Positions 53,135 through 61,923 of a stretch of DNA of 64,000 bases are shown here, one piece after another; the first letter of the stretch is position 1; each line of letters opens with the position of its first letter. The notes under the pieces are model-generated. The model worked only from the letters and a program-made list of their open reading frames with translations, was not told the origin of the DNA and did no database searches. The position numbers and the translations under genes were made by a program. Where the stretch lies: positions 1 through 64,000 of the forward strand of contig MKUP01000004.1 in NCBI GenBank assembly GCA_001898625.1. The letters are read 5' to 3'. Origin of the DNA: Burkholderiales bacterium 67-32. Its GTDB lineage: Bacteria; Pseudomonadota; Gammaproteobacteria; Burkholderiales; Burkholderiaceae_B.

Positions 53135-54567
53135 GCTATCCCGACACACGGCTTTTCATCGCCAACCAGTGGCAGGACGCGGCCGACGGCCGTACCCTGG
53201 CGGTCGTCAACCCGGCCACCGGCACGGAGATCGGCCGCGTCAGCCACGCGGGGATAGAGGATCTCGACCGCGCGCTCCTCGCGGCGCGGCAAGGCTTCGA
53301 CACCTGGCGCAACACGCCTGCGGCCGAGCGCGCCCGACTCATGCGGCACGCGGCGACGCTGCTGCGTGAGCGCGCGGCGGACATCGCGGCCATCATCACC
53401 CAGGAACAGGGCAAGCCCCTGGCCGAGGCCAGGGGCGAGACCGCGATGGCGGCCGAGATGATCGAGTGGTTCGCCGACGAGGCGTTGCGGATCTATGGAC
53501 GCATCGTGCCACCGCGCGTGCCGGGGGCCCAGCAACTGGTGCTGAAGGATCCGGCGGGCCCGGTCGCGGCGTTCACGCCCTGGAACTTCCCGATCAACCA
53601 GGCGACGCGCAAGGTGGCGGCGGCGCTGGCCGCGGGTTGCTCCATCATTCTGAAGGCCGCCGAGGAAACGCCCGCGGCGGCGGCCGCCCTGGTCCAGGCG
53701 TTCGCCGACGCGGGAGTGCCGCCGGGCGTGATCGGCCTCGTCTACGGCAACCCCGCCCAGATTTCCGCCTACCTGATCCCCCATCCCGCGATCCGCCTGG
53801 TCTCGTTCACCGGATCCACGCCGGTCGGAAAACAACTGGCCGCGCTGGCCGGCCTGCATATGAAGCGGGTGACGATGGAACTCGGCGGCCATGCCCCCGT
53901 CATCGTCGCCGACGACGCCGACATCGACCTGGCGATCCGGTCCGCCGGCGCCGCCAAGTTCCGCAACGCCGGCCAGGTCTGCATCGCCCCCACCCGCTTC
54001 CTCGTCCACGACAGCCTGCGCGCGGATTTCGCCGCCGCCCTGAGTGCCCATGCGCGGAGCCTGAAGCTTGGCGACGGACTCGCTGCCGGCACCCAGATGG
54101 GGCCGCTCGCCCATCCACGCCGGCTCGCGGCCATGGCCGAGTTCACCGAAGACGCGGTGCGACGCGGCGCCTCGATCGAGGCCGGCGGCGAACGGCTGGG
54201 CGCGGCCGGCAACTTCTGGGCGCCGACCGTCCTGACCGGTGTGCCGCCGGACGCGAAATTGCTCAACGACGAACCCTTCGGACCGATTGCCTCCATCCAG
54301 GGCTTCGCCACGCTGGATGAAGCGATCGCCGAGGCGAACCGGCTGCCGTACGGACTGGCGGGCTATGCCTATACACGCTCCCTGAAGCATGCGCACCAAT
54401 TGGCGCGGCAGCTCGAGGTCGGCATGCTATGGATCAACCAATCCGCCGCGGCCTGGCCGGAGCTTCCCTTCGGCGGCGTGAAGGACTCCGGCCATGGCTC
54501 GGACGGCGGGCCGGAAGCGCTGGAAGCCCATCTCGACACGCGGCTCGTGTCCGTGATGAACGTGTAG
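53131..54567 (+). CDS. NAD(P)-dependent aldehyde dehydrogenase (succinate-semialdehyde type)
   Basis: 478 residues. [21 protein letters not shown] is cofactor binding (the TPWNFPI core); the general-base Glu lies in [11 protein letters not shown], the nucleophilic Cys in [12 protein letters not shown], and [15 protein letters not shown] is near the end. The closest look is to succinate-semialdehyde/aromatic aldehyde dehydrogenases. Coupled to the ThDP enzyme, it would oxidise the aldehyde that enzyme releases. Convergent with the Bug gene 30 bases away. Confidence 0.88.
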   Translation: MSYPDTRLFIANQWQDAADGRTLAVVNPATGTEIGRVSHAGIEDLDRALLAARQGFDTWRNTPAAERARLMRHAATLLRERAADIAAIITQEQGKPLAEARGETAMAAEMIEWFADEALRIYGRIVPPRVPGAQQLVLKDPAGPVAAFTPWNFPINQATRKVAAALAAGCSIILKAAEETPAAAAALVQAFADAGVPPGVIGLVYGNPAQISAYLIPHPAIRLVSFTGSTPVGKQLAALAGLHMKRVTMELGGHAPVIVADDADIDLAIRSAGAAKFRNAGQVCIAPTRFLVHDSLRADFAAALSAHARSLKLGDGLAAGTQMGPLAHPRRLAAMAEFTEDAVRRGASIEAGGERLGAAGNFWAPTVLTGVPPDAKLLNDEPFGPIASIQGFATLDEAIAEANRLPYGLAGYAYTRSLKHAHQLARQLEVGMLWINQSAAAWPELPFGGVKDSGHGSDGGPEALEAHLDTRLVSVMNV

Positions 54568-54597
54568 CGCCACCGCCCGGCCCGCCTCGGCCTCCGG

Positions 54598-55584
54598 CTA
54601 CTGCAGTTCGATCCTGGCGTCCTGGATCACTTTGCGCCACCGGGCGATTTCGCTGGAAATCAGCTCGCGTGCCTGCGCTGTCGTGCCCCCCAATACGCGC
54701 GACCCGTTGCTCTCGAGGCGTGCCCGGATCTCCGGGTTGTTCAGGACGTTCTGCATCCCCTTGTTCAGGCGCTCCACCACCGCGTCGGGCGTCTTCGCGG
54801 GGGCCAGCAGCATCCCCCAGGACGCGACCTGGACCTTGGGATAGCCGAGTTCGGTGAACGTCGCCACGTCCGGCAGCCGGGGGGAGCGATGAGTGCCGTT
54901 GCCGATGGCCAATGCGCTCAGGCCGCCGTCGGCGATCAGGCCATACATCGGTTGCAGGTACTCGAACGCGACATCGATGTCGCCGCTCTGCAAGGCGGTG
55001 TTCAGGTTCGCCGCCGTCTTGAACGGGACGATGGTGTAGTCGAGTTTCGCGTTCGACTTGAACAGCTCGGCGGTCAGGTGCTGCAGCGTCCCGATAAGCG
55101 AAATGCCCACGGTGAACCGGTCGCCCTTGGCCTTCGCTTCGCGGACCACGTCCTGGACGCTCTTGAGCCGGGACTTGCTGCTGGCGAGCATCAGGACGTC
55201 GTTGCTCGTCATGGTCGAAATCGGCACGAAGCTCTTTTCGATGTCGTAGGGGGGCGTGCGGAACAGCGACTGGCTGATCGCCGTCCCGACGCCGATGTAT
55301 ATCACCGTGTAGCCGTCCGGTGCGGCGGCGGCCACCTGCCTGATCGCCCCGATTCCGCCCGCGCCCGGGCGATTCTCCACGACGACCTGCTGGCCCAGGT
55401 CCTCGCCCAGCGCATTGGCGACGATACGGGCGATGCCATCGGCGACGTTGCCGGCGGCGAACGGCACGACCAGGGTAATGGGCCTTGCGGGAAAGTTGCC
55501 CTCGGCTGCCGCCGCCACGGCGGGCACGGCACAGGTCCACGCCAGCAAGGCGGCGCCGGCGTACTTCATCGCTTGTTGTCTCAT
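54598..55584 (-). CDS. Bug-family tricarboxylate transporter receptor
   Basis: 328 residues, signal peptide about 1-26 (ALLAWTCAVPAVAAAAEG). Bug motifs: FPARPITLVVPFAAGNVADG and VVVENRPGAGGIGAIRQV. The usual VPYKG segment is changed to IVPFKTAANLNTALQSGDID. AAGGAGG eight bases upstream fixes the ATG. It is the last gene of the operon that starts at 57666 (FAH-fold enzyme, Rieske oxygenase, Bug). Confidence 0.9.
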   Translation of the reverse strand: MRQQAMKYAGAALLAWTCAVPAVAAAAEGNFPARPITLVVPFAAGNVADGIARIVANALGEDLGQQVVVENRPGAGGIGAIRQVAAAAPDGYTVIYIGVGTAISQSLFRTPPYDIEKSFVPISTMTSNDVLMLASSKSRLKSVQDVVREAKAKGDRFTVGISLIGTLQHLTAELFKSNAKLDYTIVPFKTAANLNTALQSGDIDVAFEYLQPMYGLIADGGLSALAIGNGTHRSPRLPDVATFTELGYPKVQVASWGMLLAPAKTPDAVVERLNKGMQNVLNNPEIRARLESNGSRVLGGTTAQARELISSEIARWRKVIQDARIELQ

Positions 55585-55627
55585 ATCTCTCTCCTCCTTG
55601 GGTGCCCGACTCAATCGTTTCCTTCGC

Positions 55628-56800
55628 CTAGCCCATGAGCTGCGATGGCTTGTCGAGCCGCCGCCACTGCTTGGGCGGCTTGCCCGTCTCGACGGCGTCC
55701 ATTTCGCGCCAAAGGATCTTCCTCAGCATCGAGATGCCGCGATCCGATGCGCCCAGGCATTCGCTGGCCCGGTCGGCGATGGTTCCCTGGCCGATCAGCG
55801 CCACGTAATCCTGGGCGCTGGTCAGGCGCACCAGCGGATCGTCGGGATAGTGTCCGGCGAACAGTTCGTCGTGATGGTCGGCCGAGTTGTAGTCGTCGCA
55901 TTCGTCGAAGTAGCGCTTCAATGCTTCGTCCGCTTCCGGCGACGTCGACGGGGCGGCCCGCAGGGAAATGCGTATGGTGTGTTCGTCGTCGACCGGCACC
56001 ATCCAGTTCGTCACTTCCATCCAGGGATCGCCGGCCTTGACGCTGGGAATGACGACGGTATTGCCATAGGGAAACGTCCAATCGCTCACACGGACCTGGT
56101 TTTTTTCACCCAGTCTGCGGATGGCGGTCTGGCAGATGCCCGCCGAGGTTTCCTCATAACTGACTTCCGGCACCTCGGCGGGAATGGCCTGCCCGAAGGC
56201 GCCCACTTTTCCCATCTGGTGCGCAAAGCTCACGTGCACGGCATCCAGGGAATTTTCCGCGACCTGGAGCCAGTTGCACGGCCATATCTCCTTGCGCTGC
56301 AACAGGAAAACGCCCTCCTGCTCGCAGGAGCTCCTGCGGACAAGATCGAAATCCGGCGGCGCCCCTTCCCCCATGTACGTGAAAATCACGCCACAGTATT
56401 CCCGGACCGGATAGGCGCCGATCCGCACACTGCCCTCGGTGCCGGGGCGCTCGGCTGGCCGCTCGGTACATTGGCCGCTGCCATCGTATTTCCAGCCGTG
56501 ATACATGCAGCGCACTTGATCGCCTTCGATCCAGCCGGTGTGCAGCAACGTGCCCCGATGCGCGCACCGGGCGCCCACCAGATGGACGTTCCCGCCCTGG
56601 CCGCGGTAGAGCGTCAGATCCTCGCTCAGCAGGCGGACGCGCTTGGCGGTGCCCGCCGCCACGCTTTTCGAAAGCGCGATGGGGTGCCAGAACTGCCGCA
56701 GCACCTTGCCCATGGTGGTGTCGCCCGCGGTTTCCGTCAGGCGCTTCATGCGCTCCGCCTGCTTCTGCGAAGTCTTGCCGTCGATTTTTTCCATGTTCAT
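55628..56800 (-). CDS. Rieske non-haem iron oxygenase, alpha subunit type
   Basis: 390 residues. Rieske ligands C79-x-H81 and C98-x2-H101; mononuclear iron motif N183, D186, H189 and H194 (AENSLDAVHVSFAH). It resembles phthalate/phenoxybenzoate-type single-subunit oxygenases. No reductase or ferredoxin lies near. ATG at 56800 overlaps the stop of the upstream gene by ATGA. The FAH-fold partner suggests that ring opening products are processed by the same operon. Confidence 0.87.
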   Translation of the reverse strand: MNMEKIDGKTSQKQAERMKRLTETAGDTTMGKVLRQFWHPIALSKSVAAGTAKRVRLLSEDLTLYRGQGGNVHLVGARCAHRGTLLHTGWIEGDQVRCMYHGWKYDGSGQCTERPAERPGTEGSVRIGAYPVREYCGVIFTYMGEGAPPDFDLVRRSSCEQEGVFLLQRKEIWPCNWLQVAENSLDAVHVSFAHQMGKVGAFGQAIPAEVPEVSYEETSAGICQTAIRRLGEKNQVRVSDWTFPYGNTVVIPSVKAGDPWMEVTNWMVPVDDEHTIRISLRAAPSTSPEADEALKRYFDECDDYNSADHHDELFAGHYPDDPLVRLTSAQDYVALIGQGTIADRASECLGASDRGISMLRKILWREMDAVETGKPPKQWRRLDKPSQLMG

Positions 56801-57666
56801 CCCACCTTCACGCACAGCGGATCCAGCCCGCTGACCTGGATTTGCAGATCGTCGCCCGTGGCGAGAAAACGATTACGCGCGGAACCTACCCCCGCCGGCG
56901 TACCGGTCGCGATGACATCGCCGGGCAGCAGCGTCATGTAGGAGGACAGCGCAACGATGAGTTCCTCGGTGGAAAAGATCATTTCGGTCATGCTCTCGTC
57001 CTGCACGAGTTCGCCGTTGAGCCGGGTCGAGATCCGCAGGGTGCGCGCGCGCAGGGCCTCGACGACGTCCGGCCCGCAGGTGATGGTGGGGCCCAGGGCG
57101 GACGCGCCGTCCAGTCCCTTGGCCGCCGTCCAGTCGGGCCAGGTTTTCGCGTCCGGCCCGGGTGGGCCGAGCGACACTCGCGTCAGGTCGCGTGCCGAGC
57201 CGTCGTCCAGCGCACAGACGCCGGCGACGTGATCCAGTGCCGTTTCGAGCGTCGCATCCTTGCAGACGCGGCCGATGACGACACCGATCTCGCCTTCGTA
57301 GTCGAATTTGGCCGTTTTTCCCGCGTTGGGATTCAATACCCCGCCATGCGGGACGAAATTCGAAGGGGCCTTGTAGAAAATGACCGGGCGAACCGGTGGC
57401 TGCGTCTTGGCCTCGGCGCCATGCTCCCGGTAGTTGACGGCGACCGCGAAAACGCGGGATGCCCGATCGAGAGGAGGCAGGAGCCGCGCCTGTTCGGCCG
57501 CCACCCTGCGGGTGGGGTTGCCGGCGCCCGCTTCCAGGATGCGCGGAAGCTCGTCGCCCTCGCACACGATATCGACGTGGCCGTCCCGGGGGCAGCCCAC
57601 GACGGTCTTGCCGTCGACCAGGTAGCGTCCAACGTTGAAATGCCTGTTTGTCACTGTCATCTTCAT
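56797..57666 (-). CDS. Fumarylacetoacetate hydrolase-family enzyme
   Basis: 289 residues. The FAH fold is seen in VFAVAVNYREHGAEA, IFYKAPSNFVPHGG, the metal-site FDYEGEIGVVIGR, and LLPGDVIATGTPAGVGSARN. Members hydrolyse C-C bonds of dioxo acids, decarboxylate oxaloacetate or hydrate pentadienoates in aromatic catabolism. First gene of its operon and coupled to the Rieske gene. ATG at 57666 or 57660. Its promoter carries block B. Confidence 0.87.
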   Translation of the reverse strand: MKMTVTNRHFNVGRYLVDGKTVVGCPRDGHVDIVCEGDELPRILEAGAGNPTRRVAAEQARLLPPLDRASRVFAVAVNYREHGAEAKTQPPVRPVIFYKAPSNFVPHGGVLNPNAGKTAKFDYEGEIGVVIGRVCKDATLETALDHVAGVCALDDGSARDLTRVSLGPPGPDAKTWPDWTAAKGLDGASALGPTITCGPDVVEALRARTLRISTRLNGELVQDESMTEMIFSTEELIVALSSYMTLLPGDVIATGTPAGVGSARNRFLATGDDLQIQVSGLDPLCVKVG

Positions 57667-57692
57667 TCCACGAATCCATGAACAAGTGCCGC

Positions 57693-57758
57693 CATCTTGG
57701 CACTCGCCGCTTCGAGAGACGACGGACAATGCGGGGCAATTGTCTCCTTTGTTGCTCC
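57693..57758 (-). promoter_or_regulatory. Promoter block B, duplicate of 50439-50504
   Basis: 39 of 43 bases at 57716-57758 match block A. GACAAT-N8-ATTGTC (57725-57744) is a perfect Crp/Fnr-type inverted repeat. The TGCCAAGATGGC element lies at the same 13-base distance as in A. It is 27-92 bases upstream of the FAH-fold gene. Confidence 0.6.
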
Positions 57759-57802
57759 TGCGTTCTTTCTTTTTCTTCGCGCCGGGTCCCGGCCCGCGGG
57801 TC

Positions 57803-59284
57803 TTAGTTTTCCGCTTCCCCATCGGCCTCGTCAGCCGCCAGGTTGTCGTCCTCGGTCCCCAGCAGTTGGCGCGTCTCGCCTTCGGGCAGCGCTTCGACGG
57901 TTTTCAGGTTGCGCAGCATGGCGCGGGTGCGCACCTCGGTCTGCCCGATCTTGTTGCTGGCGGTTTCCAGCGTCTTCTTCACGCTGGCCAGCGCGTCGCC
58001 GAACTTGCCGAACTCCGACTTGACCGCGCCCAGCACCTTCCAGACCTCGGACGAACGCTGCTCGATGGCCAGCGTCCGGAATCCCATCTGCAGGCTGTTC
58101 AGCAGCGCGGCCAGGGTGCTGGGGCCGGCCACGTTGATGCGCAGCGCGTGCAGCTTGTCCATCAGCCCGGCGCGCCGCAGCACCTCGGCATACAGCCCCT
58201 CGGTGGGCAGGAACATGATGGCGAAGTCGGTGGTGTGGGGCGGCGCGATGTACTTGGAACCGATGCGGCGGCCCTCCAGCTCCACGCCGCGCTCGAAGGC
58301 CTGCCCGGCGGTCCGCACGGCATCGAGGTCGGCGCGCTCCTGCGCATCCACCAGGCGCTCGTATTCCTCCTTGGGGAACTTGGCGTCGATCGGCAGCCAG
58401 ACCGGCACGGCATCGTCGCCGCGGCCCGGCAGGCGGATGGCGAATTCCACCAGTTCGTCGCTGCCGGGCACCGGCTTGATGTTGCGGGCATACTGGGCCG
58501 GCGTCATGGTCTGCTCGATCAACATGCCGAGCTGCACTTCGCCCCAGGTACCACGCGTCTTCACGTTGGTCAGCACGCGCTTGAGGTCGCCCACGCCGGC
58601 CGCCAGCGACTGCATCTCGCCCAGCCCCTTGTGCACGGCCTCCAGCCGGTCGGAGACCAGCTTGAAGGACTCGCCCAGCCGCTGTTCCAGCGTGGCGTGC
58701 AGCTTCTCGTCCACGGTGCGGCGCATCTCCTCGAGCTTCACGGAGTTGTCGGCCTGCATGTCCTTGAGGCGCTGCTCCACGGCCGTGCGGACCTCGACCA
58801 TGCGGCGCTCGTTGGCCTCGGTCAGCACGCGCAATTGTTCCGAGAAACGGTCGGCGAAGCGCTGCAGGGCCTGCGCGCTCTCGTCGCGGTTGGCCGCGGC
58901 GTCGCGGGTCAGCGAAATGCGCAGGGCCTCGAAGCGTTCCTGCAATTGCGCCGTCAGCGTGGTCAGGTTCTGGGCGAAGGCGTCGAGCTGCTGGTTCAGC
59001 ACCTGGGCCTGCTGCGCCTGCTGGCCGCCCAGGGCCTGCATGCCCTGGGCCAGCGTCTGGCCCAGTTCGGTGCGCAGTCCGCGCGTGGACTCGGCCAGTT
59101 CCGACCGCAGGCCGCGCTGGCTTTCGGTGATGTCGGCCCGCAGCGTGCGCTCCAGGCGTTCCTGCTCGGTCAGTATCTGGTCCAGGCGCGGATCCGCCCC
59201 CGGCTTGCGCAGCAGCGCCAACAGTGCGAACAATGCCGCGAGCACGGCAGCGACGGCGCTGCCCCACAACAGGTATTCGGTCAA
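57803..59284 (-). CDS. rmuC: DNA recombination protein RmuC
   Basis: 493 residues. An N-terminal membrane segment (LLWGSAVAAVLAALFALLALL) is followed by a long coiled coil (about 30-220, rich in Glu, Gln and Leu) and the nuclease-like RmuC domain: TRGTWGEVQLGMLIEQ, PIDAKFPKEEYERL, and TDFAIMFLPTEGLYAEVLRR. RmuC limits recombination at inverted repeats. The likely start is TTG at 59284, giving MTEYLLW; no better start is in frame. Confidence 0.9.
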   Translation of the reverse strand: MTEYLLWGSAVAAVLAALFALLALLRKPGADPRLDQILTEQERLERTLRADITESQRGLRSELAESTRGLRTELGQTLAQGMQALGGQQAQQAQVLNQQLDAFAQNLTTLTAQLQERFEALRISLTRDAAANRDESAQALQRFADRFSEQLRVLTEANERRMVEVRTAVEQRLKDMQADNSVKLEEMRRTVDEKLHATLEQRLGESFKLVSDRLEAVHKGLGEMQSLAAGVGDLKRVLTNVKTRGTWGEVQLGMLIEQTMTPAQYARNIKPVPGSDELVEFAIRLPGRGDDAVPVWLPIDAKFPKEEYERLVDAQERADLDAVRTAGQAFERGVELEGRRIGSKYIAPPHTTDFAIMFLPTEGLYAEVLRRAGLMDKLHALRINVAGPSTLAALLNSLQMGFRTLAIEQRSSEVWKVLGAVKSEFGKFGDALASVKKTLETASNKIGQTEVRTRAMLRNLKTVEALPEGETRQLLGTEDDNLAADEADGEAEN

Positions 59285-59340
59285 GACTCGGCCCCCAAAA
59301 CCACGGATTTTAGAGGGAAGACGCGGCGGACGGCGCCCGG

Positions 59341-60588
59341 CTATCCCAGGTAGCGGGCGCGCGGCCTGAGCATCACCCCCGCCATGCGCTGTTCGATGGC
59401 ATGGGCGATCCATCCGGCCGAGCGCGCCAGCGCATAAAGCGCCCCCGATGAACGGCGCGGCAGGCCCAGAGCATGGCACAGCACGGTCAGCGCCGCCTCG
59501 GCGGTGGGCGCCATGCCGGTGCGCGCCTGGACCGCGGCCAGGTATCCGGTCCAGTCCGGCCGGCGCCCGCGCGTGGGCTGCGCGCCCGCCGCCAGGGACA
59601 AGAGGGGCGCGACCCGCGGATCGCCCTGGGGATACATGCGATGGAAGAATCCCGGCGCCCGGCCGCTGGAACGCAGCGATTCCTCGACGCGCTCCAGGAA
59701 TCCCGCCTCGTCGGGCGCTTCCAGCAACAGGTCCTCGATGCGCCGGTACACCCGCCGGCTGCGCGAATTGCTGTGCACGCTGAGCGCGGCGTTCAGGCAA
59801 TGCGGCAGGCTGGCGCCGCTGGAGGCGGCAAGCCGGACGGCCACGGCCTGGGGCGTCAGGTGATGATCCGCCAGCAGTACCAGGGCGGCGTTGACGGCGC
59901 GTTCGCGGACCGGATTCGCCTGCGTGCCGACGGCTCTGAGGATGTGGGCCGCGAGTGTCTCGCCTTCGCGGCCCATGACGAACCCCACCTCCGGACCCAG
60001 GTAGCCCAGGCAACCGGCGAACAGGGACAGCGCGGCACGCGCGTCGGCCAGAGTCGTGCCATGTCGCGTGTCGTGGCGAGAGTCGCCGGCGACCGCGAGC
60101 AGCGAGACCGCCACGCTGAAGTACTGGATGGGCTCCATGGTCCCTTCCAGCTTGCGGAACACGTGGGCCGCCAGCGCCGGCAGCGGCTCGGGCGGCCAGG
60201 TTTCGGGCTCCTCCGGGCGCACGCCGGTCCACAGCAGCTCGGCCAGGTTCTCGAACCGCTCTCCGCTTGCCGCCAGGTCGACCGCGGCAAATCCCCTGTA
60301 GGCCGGCCCCCGCGGGGTGATCTCGGTCACGGCGGTCTGGATGATGGGCTCCGACCAGTGCGGCTGGTGGCTCCCCCCTTTCGAGGGCCCGCCTTCGGCC
60401 CGCGCGCGGCTGCGCGATCCCATCCGCTCCACGTCCTCGCGCAGGTACATGACCGGTCCGTCGTCGCCCTGGCGCTGGCGCCGTATCCACCCCCGGCTGA
60501 CGTAGGCATAGAGCGTCTGCTTCTTGACGCGCAAGGCCTGGGCCGCGTCGTCGGCCGTCATGTAGTGGACCTCGTCGATTCCGGGCAT
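59341..60588 (-). CDS. Citrate synthase-like protein with N-terminal MerR/excisionase-type DNA-binding domain
   Basis: 415 residues. Residues 8-55 form a helix-turn-helix (YMTADDAAQALRVKKQTLYA, then YVSRGWIRRQRQ and YLREDVERM). Residues 75-415 match citrate synthase (RGPAYRGFAAVDLAASG, EPIQYFSVAVSLLAV, LLADHHLTPQAVAVRLAASS), with the citrate-synthase His in ADHHL. The C-terminal Arg region ends WIAHAIEQRMAGVMLRPRARYLG, cut here as IAHAIEQRM and RPRARYLG. The combination suggests a metabolite-sensing regulator rather than a housekeeping enzyme. AGGAG seven bases before the ATG. Divergent from an amidohydrolase. Confidence 0.8.
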   Translation of the reverse strand: MPGIDEVHYMTADDAAQALRVKKQTLYAYVSRGWIRRQRQGDDGPVMYLREDVERMGSRSRARAEGGPSKGGSHQPHWSEPIIQTAVTEITPRGPAYRGFAAVDLAASGERFENLAELLWTGVRPEEPETWPPEPLPALAAHVFRKLEGTMEPIQYFSVAVSLLAVAGDSRHDTRHGTTLADARAALSLFAGCLGYLGPEVGFVMGREGETLAAHILRAVGTQANPVRERAVNAALVLLADHHLTPQAVAVRLAASSGASLPHCLNAALSVHSNSRSRRVYRRIEDLLLEAPDEAGFLERVEESLRSSGRAPGFFHRMYPQGDPRVAPLLSLAAGAQPTRGRRPDWTGYLAAVQARTGMAPTAEAALTVLCHALGLPRRSSGALYALARSAGWIAHAIEQRMAGVMLRPRARYLG

Positions 60589-60623
60589 GTCCTGGCTCCT
60601 GTTCCCATGCATTCCGGCGCTGG

Positions 60624-60772
60624 ATATTGATCAATAAATCAACTTCTACCCGTGGAATGGCCTGGTCTATGCTTGGCCAATCATGTTCCGTTCGGGCATC
60701 CCGTCCAGCAGCATGGATCGACCTGCGGACATCATATATTGATTTGAATCACGCTCAAGCAATATTGATCAA
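60624..60772. promoter_or_regulatory. Three ATATTGATYWR sites in the divergent promoter
   Basis: ATATTGATCAA occurs at 60624-60634 (inside the palindrome TATTGATCAATA) and at 60762-60772; ATATTGATTTG is at 60736-60746. The outer two lie 36 and 35 bases from the two divergent start codons. TTGATT (60739-60744) and AATATT (60761-60766) could be -35/-10 of the amidohydrolase gene, overlapped by the sites. Confidence 0.55.
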
Positions 60773-60806
60773 CATGGTATTTCCCTCACCCGGAGCAGGC
60801 CTCCCC

Positions 60807-61922
60807 ATGATCATCGACACCGATTCCCACGTCATCGAATCCGAAGCGACCTGGGCCCATCTCGATCCCGCCTACCACGCCCGCCGGCCCCTGCCTTTCG
60901 CCGCGCCCACGGACACCGGCTTCCAGGACTGGAACACCTTCTGGGTCATCGACCGGAAACTGCGCCATTTCGGCGCAACCCCCATCGCCGGCAACGCCAT
61001 GGCCGCGCGCAAGACCTTTGCGCCGGGCGTCCAGCAGATCACCGACGTCCCGGCACGCGTGGCCGCAATGGACAGGATGAAAGTCGGCAAGCAGATCGTC
61101 CATCCGTCGTTCGTGCTCTCGACCCTGAGCGAGGATCCCGATCTCGAAGCCGCGCTGATCCGCAGCTACAACACCTTCATGGCCCGCGCCTGCGCCGAGT
61201 CGGGCGGACGCATCTTCTTCAACGCCGTCGTGCCGTATCGCCAGCCGGACGTCGCGGTCGAGGAAATCCGCCGCGTGCGCAAGCTGGGCGGCGCGGTCAG
61301 CGTCCTGGCCCGCGGCCTGGAGTGGGACCGCCCCATGGACGATCCCCGGCACTACCCCATCTTCGCCGAAGCCGAACGCCAGGGGCTGCCCATCGTCGTG
61401 CACCTGGGCCTGGGGTCTCCGGCCATGTACGGCATGTTCGACGGCCTGACCCACCCGCCGGCCGAGCGCAAGACCTTCTATCCGCCCTACTCCCGGCGGC
61501 TGCTCAGCACCCTGACCGTCCAGTACGCCTTCTACAACCTGATGGAAGGCACGCTGCTCGACGACTTCCCGCGCCTGAAATGGGCCTTCCTGGAAGGCGG
61601 CGGATGCACCTGGATGGCCGCCGCGCTGCGCACCATCGAACGCGGCGGCAAGGCCAACGCCGCCGACTACTTCGCCAACGGCCGCATCCACGTCGGCAGC
61701 GAACCCGACGACGACATCAACTACGCGGCCTCGGTGCTGGGCGAACAGGCGCTGCTGGTATCGAGCGACATGCCGCACTTCGACGAGGCCGCGCACGACA
61801 GCATCGCCGAAGAATACGAGGAACGGGACGACCTGAGCGCCGCGCTGCTGGAGAAGATGTTCCACCAGAACGCCTCGCGCCTGTTCGATTTCGCCGCGGC
61901 GACGGTGGGCGGAGCACGCTGA
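60807..61922 (+). CDS. Amidohydrolase-2 family metal-dependent hydrolase/decarboxylase
   Basis: 371 residues. IIDTDSHVIESE gives the first-strand DxH; IVVHLGLGSP the barrel His; WAFLEGGGCTWM and VSSDMPHFD supply later His/Asp, as in ACMSD-type decarboxylases and related hydrolases. It could decarboxylate or hydrolyse an aromatic acid. The ATG at 60807 gives the family N-terminus; an in-frame ATG lies at 60774. One base separates it from the DszB-like gene. Confidence 0.85.
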   Translation: MIIDTDSHVIESEATWAHLDPAYHARRPLPFAAPTDTGFQDWNTFWVIDRKLRHFGATPIAGNAMAARKTFAPGVQQITDVPARVAAMDRMKVGKQIVHPSFVLSTLSEDPDLEAALIRSYNTFMARACAESGGRIFFNAVVPYRQPDVAVEEIRRVRKLGGAVSVLARGLEWDRPMDDPRHYPIFAEAERQGLPIVVHLGLGSPAMYGMFDGLTHPPAERKTFYPPYSRRLLSTLTVQYAFYNLMEGTLLDDFPRLKWAFLEGGGCTWMAAALRTIERGGKANAADYFANGRIHVGSEPDDDINYAASVLGEQALLVSSDMPHFDEAAHDSIAEEYEERDDLSAALLEKMFHQNASRLFDFAAATVGGAR

Positions 61923-61923
61923 C

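Noticed and set aside
50392-57822. Similar peptides (SNKGD.C..LSV.SR) upstream of the ThDP and FAH-fold starts, as if both proteins had a shared N-terminal extension
   Set aside because: The base differences are not concentrated at third codon positions, both genes have good starts downstream, and the similarity extends past the frame. It is better explained as a duplicated promoter block.
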